A stretch of DNA of 64,000 nucleotides from Corynebacterium flavescens (GCF_008693105.1 NZ_VXKK01000031.1:155777-219776); one strand, 5' to 3'; counted from the first letter of the stretch, positions 18,766-29,607 are shown. Translations and numbers: made by a program. Notes: generated by a model not told the origin, from the letters alone.

Positions 18766-21459
18766 TTAGCGGGCCGCCAGCTTTGATAGGCCATCCTTGA
18801 CTGCCGCAAATCCGCTCTCGGCGCCGGCAGCATTCGCGCCCGATCCCTGCGCCATGTCCGCCTTGCCACCACCGCGTCCATCGACGTACTGGCCGAATTG
18901 CTTAACGATGTCGCCCGCCTTGACCCCGCGCTCAACCGCGCTCGGGGTGGCAGCCGCAATGAAGGGGAACTTGCCATTAGATACCGCGCCCAACAAGACA
19001 ACCGCGTCCTGCTCGCGCAGGCGATTGCGCACATCAGTGGCGATGGTGCGCAGATCCCCACCAGCGGTGCCCTGTGGAAGCTGGAGTGCCACGACCTTGA
19101 AGCCGTTGACGTCCTGAGCAGAAGCGATGAGCTCGGCAGCGCGCGCAGCTAGCTGTGCGTTGCGCAGGCTCTCAATCTCCTTCTCTGCAGCCTTGAGCTT
19201 TTCGGCCAAGCTGCTGACGCGCTCGGGCAGGTCAGTCGACTGCACTTTCAGCTCACGCGACACGCCCTCCACCAAAGCGGTCTCCTTGGAGTAGTAACGG
19301 AAGGCATCGAGCCCGGAATAGGCCTCGATGCGGCGCGCGCCGGAGCCCACGGAGGACTCTCCCAGGACGGAAACGGGGCCAATCTGGGAGGAGTGCTTGA
19401 CGTGGGTGCCGCCGCAGAGCTCGATAGAGAAAGGGCCGCCGATCTCGACGACACGGACCTGCGAGCCATAGTTCTCGCCGAAGAGCGCCATGGCGCCCAT
19501 CGACTTGGCCTTATCCAGGGTGGTCTCGATGGTGGTTACTTCCAAGTCCGCGTCTACTGCCTGGTTAGTAATCGTGGCGATCTCTTGGAGCTGCTGCGGG
19601 GTGAGCTGCTCGGTGTAGTTGAAGTCGAAGCGCAGGTAGCCGGGGCGGTTCAAGGAACCTGCCTGGACTGCGGTGGGGCCAAGCACCTGACGCAAAGCTG
19701 CGTGAATGAGGTGGGTGGCCGAGTGCGCCTGGACAGCGCCGTGGCGCCACTTCTCGTCCACGATGGCCTCGACGGAGGAACCTAGGTCCAGTCCGCCGGA
19801 GGTCACGGTAGCCTTGTGAACCCACAGGCGCTTGCCGATCTTCTGCACGTCCCCAACCTCGAGCAGGGTATCCCCTGCCACGATGCGGCCGTGATCTGCG
19901 ACCTGTCCGCCAGACTCTGCGTAGAGCGGGGATTGATCCAAAATGACCTCGACGTGCTCGCCCTCGTGTACCTCGTTGACCTTCTGACCGTCGCGCACGA
20001 GACCAATGACCTTCGAGGCAGAGCTGAGCTCATCATATCCAGTGAATACCGTCGGATCATTGTCCACCCACTCGCGGTAGAGGGAGAGATCGGTGTGCCC
20101 GTGCTTCTTGGCGCGGTTATCGGCCTTGGCACGGCTGCGCTGCTCGTTCATTGCCGCATCGAAGCCCTTCATGTCCACATCGAGGCCCGCCTCATGGGCC
20201 ATCTCAAGGGTCAAGTCGATGGGGAAACCATAGGTATCATGCAGCTCGAAGGCCTTGGAACCGGACAAAACCTTCGGCGTCTTAGCGCGCGAGGTGGCCT
20301 TGAGCTCCCCCACAGCCTCATCAAAAAGCTTGGTGCCGGACTCCAGGGTCTTGAGGAATGCCTTCTCCTCGTTGACGGCGACGCGGATGATGCGCTCGCG
20401 GTTGTCTGCAATCTCCGGGTAGGAAGGCGTCATGGCGTCCATGATGGTGTTCATGAAACGCTCCATGGTGGGTTCAGTAGCGCCCAGAAGCTTGGCCGAA
20501 CGCGAGATGCGGCGCAGCAGGCGGCGCAAAATGTAGCCGCGGCCTTCGTTGCCAGGGGTAACACCGTCGAGGATGAGCATCATGCCCGTGCGCGAGTGAT
20601 CGGCGATGACGCGGAAACGAATGTTGTCCTCGTGGGCAACTCCTTCACCGTACTTAGAGCCGGTCAGCTTTTCCGCCTCGATGATGACAGGACGCAGCAG
20701 GTCCGTTTCGTAGACATTATCCACACCCTGCAGGATGCAGGCGACGCGCTCGATGCCCAGGCCGGTATCGATGTTCTTCTTCGGCAGCGGGCCGAGGATC
20801 TCATAGTTGTTCTTGCCAATGCCCTCGCCGCGCTCATTCTGCATGAACACGAGGTTCCACAGCTCCATGTAGCGGTTGTCATCCGCCACTGGGCCGCCCT
20901 CTGCGCCGTACTCCGGGCCACGGTCGTAGTAGATCTCGGAACAAGGGCCACAGGGGCCGGGGATGCCCATGGACCAGTAGTTATCCTCCATGCCTAGGCG
21001 CTGGATGCGCTCTTTGGGCACGCCAATCTTTTCGTGCCAGATATTGGCGGCCTCATCGTCATCGAGGTAGACAGTGACCCACAGGCGCTGGGGGTCGAGG
21101 CCAAAGCCACCCTCCTCCAGCGAGCCGGTCAGCAGGGCCCAAGCATGCGTGATGGCCCCTTCCTTGAAGTACTGACCAAAGGAAAAGTTTCCGGCCATCT
21201 GGAAGAAAGTATTGTGGCGGGTGGTAATGCCCACCTCTTCGATATCGAGGGTGCGCACACACTTTTGGATCGAGGTGGCAGTGCCATTCGGGAAAGGCGG
21301 ATTCTGCTGCCCCAAGAAGTAGGGCTTGAAGGGCACCATGCCGGCGTTGACGAACAACAGGTTAGGATCATCCAGGATCAAAGAGGCGCTGGGCACCGCC
21401 TCGTGACCAGCCTTAACGAAGTGCTGGGTGAAACGTTCCCGGATCTCATGTGTCTCCAC
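18766..21459 (-). CDS. alaS: Alanyl-tRNA synthetase
   Basis: AlaRS charges tRNA-Ala and edits Ser/Gly mischarging. The 897-residue protein has the class II catalytic core at the N-terminus. The editing-domain zinc motif is [10 protein letters not shown] (HxxxH) with [13 protein letters not shown] (CxxxH), followed by the coiled-coil and the Gly-rich C-Ala domain. The GTG start follows AAGGAAAATAGATC. It heads the run ruvX-mltG-aroE. Confidence 0.97.
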   Translation of the reverse strand: METHEIRERFTQHFVKAGHEAVPSASLILDDPNLLFVNAGMVPFKPYFLGQQNPPFPNGTATSIQKCVRTLDIEEVGITTRHNTFFQMAGNFSFGQYFKEGAITHAWALLTGSLEEGGFGLDPQRLWVTVYLDDDEAANIWHEKIGVPKERIQRLGMEDNYWSMGIPGPCGPCSEIYYDRGPEYGAEGGPVADDNRYMELWNLVFMQNERGEGIGKNNYEILGPLPKKNIDTGLGIERVACILQGVDNVYETDLLRPVIIEAEKLTGSKYGEGVAHEDNIRFRVIADHSRTGMMLILDGVTPGNEGRGYILRRLLRRISRSAKLLGATEPTMERFMNTIMDAMTPSYPEIADNRERIIRVAVNEEKAFLKTLESGTKLFDEAVGELKATSRAKTPKVLSGSKAFELHDTYGFPIDLTLEMAHEAGLDVDMKGFDAAMNEQRSRAKADNRAKKHGHTDLSLYREWVDNDPTVFTGYDELSSASKVIGLVRDGQKVNEVHEGEHVEVILDQSPLYAESGGQVADHGRIVAGDTLLEVGDVQKIGKRLWVHKATVTSGGLDLGSSVEAIVDEKWRHGAVQAHSATHLIHAALRQVLGPTAVQAGSLNRPGYLRFDFNYTEQLTPQQLQEIATITNQAVDADLEVTTIETTLDKAKSMGAMALFGENYGSQVRVVEIGGPFSIELCGGTHVKHSSQIGPVSVLGESSVGSGARRIEAYSGLDAFRYYSKETALVEGVSRELKVQSTDLPERVSSLAEKLKAAEKEIESLRNAQLAARAAELIASAQDVNGFKVVALQLPQGTAGGDLRTIATDVRNRLREQDAVVLLGAVSNGKFPFIAAATPSAVERGVKAGDIVKQFGQYVDGRGGGKADMAQGSGANAAGAESGFAAVKDGLSKLAAR

Positions 21460-21538
21460 GATCTATTTTCCTTACTGTTGAAAAAGGCTTGCGAACTAAA
21501 TAAATGCTGCTCCAACTCTACTCGTGTCAGCAAAGCTG

Positions 21539-21594
21539 GCTAAAAAGAGTGTGCCTAAAAGAGCAGGCTTTGAAGAGTGGGCTAAACGCAGTCG
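21539..21594. repeat. Intergenic imperfect 14-bp tandem repeat, four copies, alaS-rarA spacer
   Basis: Four consecutive 14-base units start at 21539, 21553, 21567 and 21581: GCTAAAAAGAGTGT, GCCTAAAAGAGCAG, GCTTTGAAGAGTGG, GCTAAACGCAGTCG. They lie in the 148-base spacer upstream of alaS. The match between units is imperfect, so chance cannot be excluded for this one alone. Confidence 0.55.
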
Positions 21595-21607
21595 AGGACA
21601 ATCCTAG

Positions 21608-22990
21608 CTATTTGCCGCGCCCGCGTGCACCTTTGCCGCGGATAATCTCGCGCAGGCGTCCTAGGTAATCAAAGATGCGCTTCTCCGCGCCATGATCGCT
21701 GGGCTGGTAGTACTGCGCGCCCTCCAGGGAATCCGGCAGGTACTGCTGGCTGACGACGCCGCGCGGATCATCATGCGGGTAAACATAGTCCACGGCATTA
21801 CCCAGCTTCTTGGCTCCTTCGTAGTGCCCATCGCGCAGATGCGGCGGGACGTGCCCGCTCTTGCCTGCCTGGACATCGACTTGGGCAGCGGAGATTGCCT
21901 CGATGACGGAGTTGGACTTGGGAGCGGTGGCCAGGTGAATGGTGGCCTGGGCCAGCGGGATGCGCGCCTCCGGCAGACCAATGAGCTGAGCTGCCTGCGC
22001 GGCGGCCACCGCCACCTGCAAAGCCGTGGGATCCGCCATGCCGATGTCCTCCGAGGCGTGGACCATGAGTCTGCGCGCAATAAAGCGCGGATCCTCTCCC
22101 GCCTCGATCATGCGGGCCAAGTAGTGCAGTGCCGCGTCGACGTCGGAGCCACGGATGGACTTGATGAAGGCGGAGACGACATCGTAGTGCTGGTCGCCGT
22201 CGCGGTCATAGCGCACGACCGCTCGGTTAACGTTGTCTTTGATGGTCTGCGTGCTCAGCTCCTGGCCATCCTCGACCGCCTCGGCGGCGGCCTCGAGGTA
22301 GGTCAGAGCACGCCGCGCGTCTCCGCCGGCCAGCAATACCAGTTGATCGAGCGCATCCTCGCTAATGGAGACGCGCCCGCCAATTCCGCGCGGATCCTCC
22401 ACGGCGCGGCGGATAAGCCCCTTGAGGTCCTCCTCGCCCAGGGAATTGAGCTGGAGCAACAAAGAGCGTGACAGCAACGGCGCGACCACCGAGAAGGAAG
22501 GGTTTTCCGTGGTGGCCGCCACGAGGAGCACAGTGCGGTTTTCTACTGCGGCCAGCAAAGCATCCTGTTGGTTCTTGGAAAAACGATGCACCTCATCGAT
22601 GAATAAGACCGTGCGCCGCCCGGCCACAAGTTCGCGGCGCGCGTGCGTAATGACCTCGCGCACCTGCTTGACCCCGGAATCTAGGGCCGATAGGCCGACG
22701 AAGTTCTGTCCCATGGCGCGCGCCACCAGCGAGGCTATCGTGGTCTTTCCGGTGCCGGGCGGGCCGTAGAGAATGACTGAGGCCTCCCCCGATCCCTCGA
22801 CCAGCCTGCGCAAAGGCCGCCCAGGCCCTAAGAGGTGATCCTGTCCCACGACCTCGTCGAGCGTGCGCGGGCGCATACGCGCTGCCAGGGGCGAATCGGC
22901 GTGGGTGCGAAAGAGGTCTTGGCCCACTCCGCCCAGTCCTGGCTGCGCTGAGTCTGGCGAGCTCTGGCCGAAGAGTGCGTCTTGTGCCAC
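21608..22990 (-). CDS. rarA: Replication-associated recombination protein RarA (MgsA)
   Basis: An AAA+ ATPase related to clamp loaders that acts at stalled replication forks. The 460-residue protein has Walker [12 protein letters not shown], Walker [10 protein letters not shown], sensor 1 [10 protein letters not shown], and the C-terminal tetramerisation domain ending in the basic GKGARGRGK. The GTG start is preceded by GGAG. It lies between the APH-fold gene and alaS. Confidence 0.94.
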   Translation of the reverse strand: MAQDALFGQSSPDSAQPGLGGVGQDLFRTHADSPLAARMRPRTLDEVVGQDHLLGPGRPLRRLVEGSGEASVILYGPPGTGKTTIASLVARAMGQNFVGLSALDSGVKQVREVITHARRELVAGRRTVLFIDEVHRFSKNQQDALLAAVENRTVLLVAATTENPSFSVVAPLLSRSLLLQLNSLGEEDLKGLIRRAVEDPRGIGGRVSISEDALDQLVLLAGGDARRALTYLEAAAEAVEDGQELSTQTIKDNVNRAVVRYDRDGDQHYDVVSAFIKSIRGSDVDAALHYLARMIEAGEDPRFIARRLMVHASEDIGMADPTALQVAVAAAQAAQLIGLPEARIPLAQATIHLATAPKSNSVIEAISAAQVDVQAGKSGHVPPHLRDGHYEGAKKLGNAVDYVYPHDDPRGVVSQQYLPDSLEGAQYYQPSDHGAEKRIFDYLGRLREIIRGKGARGRGK

Positions 22991-23004
22991 TTAAGCTTCT
23001 CCGT

Positions 23005-24219
23005 TTAAGACTTATCGTGCAAGCGCTGGGCCACCGTGGTGCCGAATTCGGCCACGGGTGTACACACCGCGCTTCCGCACTGACCCGCGTAGCGGGCTAG
23101 AGCCTCGAAAGTTTCATAGAGGTCGCGCCGGATGAGGAGCTCCTCTGGCTCGAAGTGACCGGAGTCCCCTGGGCGCAACAAGGAGTGCTGCGAATCGTGG
23201 TTGATCTCTGCCTCGCCGCGAGCCAGGGCTACAACGCCCTCAATGCCGCCCGCATACATGGTGGTCACGCTCGAGAGCGCCCAACCAATGAGCGAGGCGA
23301 CGATTAGCTCATGCAGGTAGTCCGAATCACCGAAACGCGGCCACACCTCGACGACTTGGCGGACCCAAGCGTTGATGAAGGCATCGGCCTCCTCGTTGGA
23401 GATGGGCCGCGAGAAGAGGAACTGCGGGAATCCGGCAATGACGCAGGCCACGTCGAAACCGACGTTGCGGAAACCAGCCCACTCGTAGTCCAAGAAGAAC
23501 ACACGCTGGGAGATAACGATGTTATCCGGGGAGAGGTCGAAGGGCGTAAAGGCCCGGTTACTCCCCGAGCGCAGGGTCGAGGTGGCGTGCTCGGCTAGGC
23601 GAACGAAGTGCTCGGGAGCCTCCAAGCCGGCCTCACGCAGAATATCGCGCCCGATGAGGATGGAGCGCTGCAGCGACTCATCACGCAGCGCTTGGTGCTC
23701 GGCATAGTCGGGGTACTGGCGCAGCAGGCGGTGAAGGAGCCGATCATAGTCCTGCTCACGCCCAGCAGTTCCGGAATGCATCTGCCCCAGGGCCGTGCCC
23801 AAAGAGCGCACGACTTTAAGCCGCTCCTCATCTTTCGCGCTCATGAGGGTATCAGCCAGGGTATCGCCTTCCCCCAGATCGCTGAGAACGAGAATCCGGC
23901 GATCTAAGTCATGGGCCAACAGAACCGGCCCCGGACGAACATCTTCGGACAAGGAAGTAGTGAACTGGTAAGCCACCACCTCGCGCAGCAGCGCGGCATC
24001 ATCAATGGCGTGGCCGGTAACCGGGCTGTATTTGATGACGACGGAGCGCTGCGGCAAGAAGGCGCTCGGAGAAATTCGCACGCGCAGCACCAGGGCATGC
24101 CCGGAGCCGCCGAGGTCTTCGACTGCGGTCATATCAGGCTCGCCACCATAGCGGCTCATCAGCAGCTCAGCTGCAACCTTGATGACCTCGTCTTGACTCA
24201 GCGATTCTTCCGAATTCAC
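23005..24219 (-). CDS. Phosphotransferase of the aminoglycoside-kinase (APH) fold, substrate unknown
   Basis: The 404-residue protein is a kinase-like phosphotransferase. The nucleotide-binding lysine is probably in SVVIKYSPVTG. The catalytic loop reads FTPFDLSPDNIVIS and the metal-binding motif VFFLDYEWAGFRNVGFD. The usual His of the HxD motif is Phe here, but Asp and Asn are kept. I see no reason to call it a resistance gene; core-genome members of this fold act on many small molecules. The GTG start at 24219 has GAGGAG five bases upstream. It lies 14 bases before rarA and may be co-transcribed with it. Confidence 0.8.
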   Translation of the reverse strand: MNSEESLSQDEVIKVAAELLMSRYGGEPDMTAVEDLGGSGHALVLRVRISPSAFLPQRSVVIKYSPVTGHAIDDAALLREVVAYQFTTSLSEDVRPGPVLLAHDLDRRILVLSDLGEGDTLADTLMSAKDEERLKVVRSLGTALGQMHSGTAGREQDYDRLLHRLLRQYPDYAEHQALRDESLQRSILIGRDILREAGLEAPEHFVRLAEHATSTLRSGSNRAFTPFDLSPDNIVISQRVFFLDYEWAGFRNVGFDVACVIAGFPQFLFSRPISNEEADAFINAWVRQVVEVWPRFGDSDYLHELIVASLIGWALSSVTTMYAGGIEGVVALARGEAEINHDSQHSLLRPGDSGHFEPEELLIRRDLYETFEALARYAGQCGSAVCTPVAEFGTTVAQRLHDKS

Positions 24220-24305
24220 TCTTTCTCCTCGCACTAGTAACACCGGGATTTAGGCGCTGGGCGCCACGGATATAGCGAACCTAGGAGGCTACGCTCATCC
24301 TCCGA

Positions 24306-26123
24306 TTACTTTTCTGGCTGCTTTTCCGGTTGCTTGGCAGCCTTCTTCTTTTCCGGCTTGAAATCCACGCCGGTCTCGCGGCGCTGTGCCGCGGGGATCG
24401 GTGCGGGGGCGTCGGTAAGCGGATCGACTCCGCCACCGGACTTGGGGAAGGCGATGACGTCACGGATGGACTCGAAGCCTCCCAGCAGGGAAACGATGCG
24501 GTCCCAGCCAAAGGCGATGCCGCCGTGGGGCGGGGCGCCGAAGGCAAAGGCGTCGAGGAGGAAGCCGAACTTCTCCTGTGCCTCTTCCTCGCCGATACCC
24601 ATGACCTCGAAGACTCGCTCCTGCACGTCACGACGGTGGATACGGATGGAACCGCCACCAATCTCGTTGCCGTTGCAGACAATGTCATAAGCATAGGCGG
24701 TGGCAGAGCCTGGATCCTTATCAAAGGTATCCATCCACTCCGGCTTGGGAGAGGTGAAGGCGTGGTGCACAGCGGTCCACTTGGAATGGCCCAGGGCTAC
24801 GTCACCGGAGGCGGTGGCATCAGCGGCCGGCTCGAAGAGCGGCGCGTCAACGACCCAGGTAAAGGCCCAGTCCCCTTCCTTGATGAGGCCCAACTTGGAA
24901 GCAATCTCGCCGCGGGCAGCGCCGAGCAGCGCACGGGAAGAACGGGTATCACCTGCGGCGAAGAAGATCGCGTCACCGGGCTGCGCGCCCACGTGGGCTG
25001 CAATGCCCTCGCGCTCGGCATCGGTAATGTTCTTGGCCACTGGACCGCCGAGGGTGCCGTCCTCAGCAACAGTAATGTAGGCCAGGCCCTTGGCGCCGCG
25101 CTGCTTGGCCCAGTCCTGCCAGGCATCAAACTGACGGCGCGGCTGGGAAGCTCCGCCCTCCATGACTACTGCGCCGACATACTCGTTCTGGAACACGCGG
25201 AAGGTGGTGTCTTTGAAGAAGTCGGTGCATTCGACGATCTTGATGTCGAAGCGCAGGTCCGGCTTGTCAGAGCCGTAGTACTTCATGGCATCCGCGTAGG
25301 TCATGCGCGGGATCGGGGTGGAAACCTCGTAACCAATGAGCTTCCACAGCGCGACCAAGATCTTCTCGCCGAGGGCGATGATGTCATCCTGGTCCACGAA
25401 GGACATCTCGACGTCCAGCTGGGTGAACTCCGGCTGACGGTCAGCGCGGAAGTCCTCGTCACGGTAGCAGCGAGCGATCTGGTAGTAGCGCTCCATGCCA
25501 GCCACCATGAGCAGCTGCTTGAACAGCTGCGGGGACTGCGGCAGTGCGTACCAAGAGCCCGGCTTTAGGCGGGCGGGGACCAAGAAGTCACGCGCACCCT
25601 CAGGGGTGGAACGCGTCAGGGTCGGGGTCTCGATCTCGGTGAAGTCCTCGGCATCGAGCACCTCGCGTGCGGCACGATTAGCTGCGGAACGCAAGCGCAG
25701 TGCTGCGGCCTGGCGCGCGCGGCGCAGGTCGAGGTAGCGGTAGCGCAGGCGGGTTTCTTCACCCACCTCGCCTGAAGCCGCGGGATCATCCACCTGGAAT
25801 GGCAGTGCTGCAGACTTGTTGAGAACCTCGAGGTCTGCGACGTTGACCTCGATATCACCAGAGGGCAGGTTCGGGTTCTCCGAGCCTTCCGGACGCGGTT
25901 CGACCACGCCGGTTACCTTGATGCAGTATTCGGAACGCAGATCGTGCGCGCGCTCCGCCACGGCTGATTCACGGAATACAACCTGGGCAATTCCGGAACG
26001 GTCGCGCAGATCGATAAAGATAACGCCACCGTGGTCGCGACGACGGGAAACCCAGCCCGTCAGAGTTACAGTCTCGCCCGCAAGATCCTTGCGTAGCTCG
26101 CCTGCCAAATGAGTGCGCAGCAC
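24306..26123 (-). CDS. aspS: Aspartyl-tRNA synthetase
   Basis: A class IIb synthetase of 605 residues, the bacterial type, with an N-terminal OB fold ([20 protein letters not shown]) and a GAD-type insertion in the middle. Motif 2 is in the [19 protein letters not shown] region and motif 3 in [15 protein letters not shown] Lys/Glu/Pro-rich tail ends the protein. Actinobacterial AspRS is often non-discriminating, but I cannot decide this here. The GTG start is weakly supported by AGGAAGG about 14 bases upstream. Confidence 0.96.
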   Translation of the reverse strand: MLRTHLAGELRKDLAGETVTLTGWVSRRRDHGGVIFIDLRDRSGIAQVVFRESAVAERAHDLRSEYCIKVTGVVEPRPEGSENPNLPSGDIEVNVADLEVLNKSAALPFQVDDPAASGEVGEETRLRYRYLDLRRARQAAALRLRSAANRAAREVLDAEDFTEIETPTLTRSTPEGARDFLVPARLKPGSWYALPQSPQLFKQLLMVAGMERYYQIARCYRDEDFRADRQPEFTQLDVEMSFVDQDDIIALGEKILVALWKLIGYEVSTPIPRMTYADAMKYYGSDKPDLRFDIKIVECTDFFKDTTFRVFQNEYVGAVVMEGGASQPRRQFDAWQDWAKQRGAKGLAYITVAEDGTLGGPVAKNITDAEREGIAAHVGAQPGDAIFFAAGDTRSSRALLGAARGEIASKLGLIKEGDWAFTWVVDAPLFEPAADATASGDVALGHSKWTAVHHAFTSPKPEWMDTFDKDPGSATAYAYDIVCNGNEIGGGSIRIHRRDVQERVFEVMGIGEEEAQEKFGFLLDAFAFGAPPHGGIAFGWDRIVSLLGGFESIRDVIAFPKSGGGVDPLTDAPAPIPAAQRRETGVDFKPEKKKAAKQPEKQPEK

Positions 26124-26467
26124 TATTGTTCAGTCCCTTCCTGAATTTTTTGCCTTAACGCTCACCCCCCGCCCCGCGTAAACGGCGCGCGCGGAGGGCG
26201 GCTTAAAAAACATGAACGGCCCAAGTCTACAGTCCGCACCCCGCAGCGGGAACTATCAGGCGCAATAAACTCAGGCAAGCGTCACAACAGCTATCCCTAA
26301 GGGCAACTTCCATCTCCCTCTTCAAACGCGTTGCAAAACCATTCAGACGCAAAAGAGGGTAATACCGCACACTGCGCCAACCACCGCACCGGCTTTCTGT
26401 GCGTATTCCGTGCGTGTTCGGTGAATGCTCTGCGGATTCGCGTTGCGCTTATGGCATTATCAGATTC
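26124..26467. other. Divergent intergenic region aspS / ypfJ-like
   Basis: 344 bases without a gene. The aspS side holds a GC-rich block at about 26165-26205 that could fold in the aspS leader; I cannot assign it to a known riboswitch and see no T-box core motif. The other side must hold the promoter of the metallopeptidase gene. No repeats or coding sequence are evident. Confidence 0.5.
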
Positions 26468-27376
26468 ATGACATTTCGCTCAGGCGCAGAGTTCGACAAC
26501 ACCCGTGCGCGATCCGGTGGCGGTGGGAGGCGTGGCGGCACCATCGCTGCCGGTGGCGGTATCGGCACCGTCGTCCTCATTGGCCTCTTCCTGCTGCTGG
26601 GCGGCAGCCCCTCGGACATTGGCCAGTTTCTCGGTTCGGATCAGGGCCAGGAGCAGTCCCAGGGAGAGATTACAGGGGGCGATTCCAGCGATGAGTTTGC
26701 CCATTGCCGCACCGCGGAGGATGGCAACAAATATGATGATTGCCGCGTCATGTACGCCGCACAGTCCGTGGACCAAGTCTGGGAAACCCTCCTTCCGCGC
26801 GAGGCGAGCCTGCAGTACACCAAGCCGGGTTTGGTTATCTTCCACGATTCCACGCAGAGTGGCTGCGGCATAGCTTCAGGCGCAACGGGGCCTTTCTATT
26901 GCCCCACTGATCAGACGGCCTATTTCGATACCGCTTTCTTCTCGCAGCTCCACCAGTTCGGCGCCGAGGATGCCCCGCTTGCCCAGATGTACATCGTGGC
27001 CCATGAGTTTGGCCACCACATCCAACAGCTCGAAGGCACCCTGGGTCTATCCAACTACAACGAGCCCGGCGAGGACTCGAACGCGGTGAAGATCGAGTTG
27101 CAAGCCGATTGCTATGCCGGCATCTGGGCGCATCACGCCGATGACGGTGCTGACGCGCTCCTTGATCCAATCACAGACCAGCAGGCTCGCTCAGCTATCG
27201 ATGCCGCACGCGCAGTGGGAGATGACAACATTCAGGAACGCTCGGGCGGTCAGGTGCGCCCGGACCAGTGGACGCACGGTTCTTCCGAGCAGCGCGCACA
27301 GGCCTTCTTGAGCGGTTACCAAAGCGGAAACATGGCCTCCTGCGACTTCTTGGGCCGTGGGGTCTACTCCTCCTAG
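26468..27376 (+). CDS. YpfJ-type membrane-anchored neutral zinc metallopeptidase
   Basis: The 302-residue protein has a short cytosolic Gly/Arg-rich start, one membrane segment (TVVLIGLFLLLGG) and an extracytoplasmic YpfJ domain with the zinc motif HEFGHHIQ beginning at about residue 179. Four cysteines could form disulfides. Physiological substrates of this family are not established. I chose the ATG at 26468 (MTFRSGAEFDN). It has no Shine-Dalgarno, but CATTAT lies 7 bases before the ATG and could act as the -10 of a leaderless transcript. A 24-codon upstream extension is not convincing. Confidence 0.85.
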   Translation: MTFRSGAEFDNTRARSGGGGRRGGTIAAGGGIGTVVLIGLFLLLGGSPSDIGQFLGSDQGQEQSQGEITGGDSSDEFAHCRTAEDGNKYDDCRVMYAAQSVDQVWETLLPREASLQYTKPGLVIFHDSTQSGCGIASGATGPFYCPTDQTAYFDTAFFSQLHQFGAEDAPLAQMYIVAHEFGHHIQQLEGTLGLSNYNEPGEDSNAVKIELQADCYAGIWAHHADDGADALLDPITDQQARSAIDAARAVGDDNIQERSGGQVRPDQWTHGSSEQRAQAFLSGYQSGNMASCDFLGRGVYSS

Positions 27377-27408
27377 ACTTAGTCGCCAACTTTCCTAATC
27401 TCGCAGGG

Positions 27409-27449
27409 CCCAATCCCCCAGCCCCAACACCCAGCCCCAATCCCCCAGC
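27409..27449. repeat. Intergenic C-rich tandem repeat, three copies
   Basis: Units CCCAATCCCCCAGC, CCCAACACCCAGC and CCCAATCCCCCAGC start at 27409, 27423 and 27436. They lie between the metallopeptidase and the LLM gene. Apart from this, the 213-base spacer shows only the presumed LLM promoter region near 27545-27575. Confidence 0.85.
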
Positions 27450-27589
27450 TAGTCAGGGCGCGTTTGCCTTATCAACGCGCACCTCACCCCCACCCCTGAG
27501 CCGGGCTTATCCTTCCATGGAATAAACCCTGTTCCTTTTTGTTGTCATGTCATATAAGATACTTTCAGACACCAGAAAGAGGTTGAATC

Positions 27590-28702
27590 ATGCAATTCGG
27601 AATCTTTACAATCGGCGACGTAACCACCGATCCCACCATCGGCACCACGCCCACCGAGGCGCAGCGCATCGCCAGCATGACGGAAATAGCCCTCAAGGCC
27701 GAGGAGGTAGGCCTCGACGTCTTCGCAACCGGCGAGCACCACAACCCGCCTTTCATTCCCTCCTCTCCCACGACGCACCTGGGCTATATCGCGGCGAAGA
27801 CCAAGAACTTGCTGCTTTCGACGTCGACCACGCTTATCACCACTAACGATCCGGTCAAGATCGCCGAGGACTACGCCTTCCTCCAGCACATCTCCGGTGG
27901 CCGCGTCGATCTCATGATGGGCCGTGGCAACACAGGTCCTGTCTATCCGTGGTTCGGCAAGGACATCCGCCAAGGCATCCCCCTGGCCGTGGAGAACTAC
28001 CACCTTCTGCGCCGCCTGTGGCGCGAGCCGGTGGTGAACTGGTCCGGCAAATTCCGTACTCCGCTGCAGGGATATACCTCCACCCCGGCACCGCTTGATG
28101 GAGTCGCCCCCTTTGTCTGGCACGGCTCGATCCGCTCTGTGCAGATCGCTGAGCAGGCCGCCTACTACGGCGATGGCTTCTTCCACAACAACATCTTCTG
28201 GAACAAGGAGCACACCGCCAAGATGGTTCAGCTCTACCGCAACCGCTACGAAAAGTACGGACACGGGCGAGCGGACCAGGCCATCGTTGGCCTAGGCGGA
28301 CAAGTATTCATGGCGGATACGGAGGCCGAGGCCAAGAAGTTCTTCCGCCCCTACTTCGATAACGCGCCGGTCTATGGCCACGGCCCTTCCCTCGAGGAGT
28401 TCACGTCACAGACCCCGCTTACCGTCGGCACGGTCGAGCAAGTCATCGAGCGCACCATGCAGTTTGCGGACTGGGTCGGCGACTACCAGCGTCAGCTCTT
28501 CCTCATCGACCACGCAGGCCTCCCGCAGGACGTCGTGCTCAAGCAGGTGGAGCTCCTAGGAACGCAAGTTGTCCCCGAGCTGCGTCGCCGCATGGAGGCA
28601 CGGCGCCCAGATCACGTACCCTCGGATCCGCCGACTCATTCTTGGCTCAAGGCTCACCCGGATTCCCCGCACTTTTTGGTCAACCCTGGAAAGGAGGACT
28701 AG
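27590..28702 (+). CDS. LLM-class flavin-dependent monooxygenase, CE1758 family
   Basis: A luciferase-like TIM-barrel oxidoreductase of 370 residues, probably using reduced FMN and oxygen on an unknown organic substrate. It begins MQFGIFTIGDVTTDP and contains FATGEHHNPPF and ISGGRVDLMMGRGN, typical of the family. AGAGG precedes the ATG. The gene for the reductase follows three bases after its stop, which supports the CE1758/CE1759 two-component assignment. The upstream region contains ATGTCATATAAGATAC, AT-rich and possibly promoter or operator. Confidence 0.88.
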   Translation: MQFGIFTIGDVTTDPTIGTTPTEAQRIASMTEIALKAEEVGLDVFATGEHHNPPFIPSSPTTHLGYIAAKTKNLLLSTSTTLITTNDPVKIAEDYAFLQHISGGRVDLMMGRGNTGPVYPWFGKDIRQGIPLAVENYHLLRRLWREPVVNWSGKFRTPLQGYTSTPAPLDGVAPFVWHGSIRSVQIAEQAAYYGDGFFHNNIFWNKEHTAKMVQLYRNRYEKYGHGRADQAIVGLGGQVFMADTEAEAKKFFRPYFDNAPVYGHGPSLEEFTSQTPLTVGTVEQVIERTMQFADWVGDYQRQLFLIDHAGLPQDVVLKQVELLGTQVVPELRRRMEARRPDHVPSDPPTHSWLKAHPDSPHFLVNPGKED

Positions 28703-28705
28703 GAC

Positions 28706-29392
28706 ATGCGTTCTTTGGTCGTAGTCACGGCTGGCTTGTCCACGCCATCTTCGACCCGCAAGCTTGCCGAAGCCCTCTGCGAGGCCACCGAGGCCCACAT
28801 CACCGCCCGTGGCGAGGGCGTGGAGGTCCAGGTCATCGAGTTGCGTGAGCTCGCCACCGAGCTCGCCGCGGCGATGGTCAACTGGGGGGCGGATACTCCA
28901 AATCTGGATGCCGCCAAGCGCGCGCTGTCCACCGCGGATGGGCTCATCGCCGTCACCCCGGCCTTCCAGGGCAGTTACTCGGGGCTGTTCAAGATGTTCT
29001 TCGACACCTTGACTCCCCATGCCCTCGAGGGGCTTCCCACGCTCATCGCCGCGACCGGGGGCTCCTCGCGCCACGCGCTGATGCTTGATTACTCCCTGCG
29101 CCCGCTGTTTAACTATCTCCATGCCGTGGTGGTGCCCACCGGCATCTATCAAGCTACGGAGGACTATGGCACGCAGCACGGGGCAAGCACGAACGAGCGC
29201 ATCGGCGTAGCTGCAGGCCAACTCGCCGATCTCATGGTCTCCCCGACCGACCGCGTGGGCGGGCTCAGCGGCATCAACGCCACCGACCAGGCCCCGCGCA
29301 AGACCGGGCTCGACCTCGAAGAAGACCTCATCGACTTCGGATCCCTACTCGCCGGCCACGACGGCACGGCGAGCGATTCCGATAGGGCCTAG
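28706..29392 (+). CDS. LLM-partnered NAD(P)H:FMN reductase, CE1759 family
   Basis: A flavodoxin-fold reductase of 228 residues that should supply reduced FMN to the adjacent monooxygenase. It shows the N-terminal phosphate loop TAGLSTPSSTRKLAEAL, the strand VTPAFQGSYSGLFKMFFD, and ATGGSSRHALMLDYSLRPLF. The ribosome binding site GGAAAGGAGG lies inside the end of the LLM gene, so the pair is translationally linked. The C-terminal 40 residues are acidic. Confidence 0.88.
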   Translation: MRSLVVVTAGLSTPSSTRKLAEALCEATEAHITARGEGVEVQVIELRELATELAAAMVNWGADTPNLDAAKRALSTADGLIAVTPAFQGSYSGLFKMFFDTLTPHALEGLPTLIAATGGSSRHALMLDYSLRPLFNYLHAVVVPTGIYQATEDYGTQHGASTNERIGVAAGQLADLMVSPTDRVGGLSGINATDQAPRKTGLDLEEDLIDFGSLLAGHDGTASDSDRA

Positions 29393-29424
29393 AGCGCGCG
29401 AGTCCTAGAACTCGTCACATTGCT

Positions 29425-29607
29425 TTAACAGCAGCGGGTACCGGGATTGGCGTCTTGCTCGGCATAACGCGCGCGCCAGTACTCGCGCTCGCTGGGCACC
29501 GCCTCCTCGGGATGATGGGCCTTGAGGTGGGCCACGTACTTCTTATAGTCGTGGTCCCCCATCAGCTCACAGAAGTACCACTTGACGGAACTCAGTAGCG
29601 CCAGCAT
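29425..29607 (-). CDS. YbdD/YjiX family small protein (partner of CstA)
   Basis: A 60-residue protein with the family hallmarks KYVAHLKAHHPEEAVPSERE and the C-terminal CC. Members are nearly always encoded next to CstA/BtsT-type transporters and are needed for transport in at least some cases. Its ATG overlaps the cstA stop by one base (TGATG), so it is translationally coupled. The convergent LLM/FMN reductase pair ends at 29392. A small hairpin (CGAGT/ACTCG, about 29399-29414) lies between the two. Confidence 0.9.
   Translation of the reverse strand: MLALLSSVKWYFCELMGDHDYKKYVAHLKAHHPEEAVPSEREYWRARYAEQDANPGTRCC

Noticed and set aside
19816..20997. 393-codon plus-strand open frame
   Set aside because: Antisense shadow of alaS.
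23005..24219. Aminoglycoside resistance gene
   Set aside because: The APH fold is shared by many metabolic kinases. The gene sits in a conserved core block, and the HxD histidine is replaced by Phe.
24330..25568. 412-codon plus-strand open frame
   Set aside because: Antisense shadow of aspS; no motifs, ribosome binding site or conserved start.
26124..26250. Possible T-box or attenuator in the aspS leader
   Set aside because: GC-rich and able to fold, but no T-box core sequence, specifier loop or terminator T run could be found.
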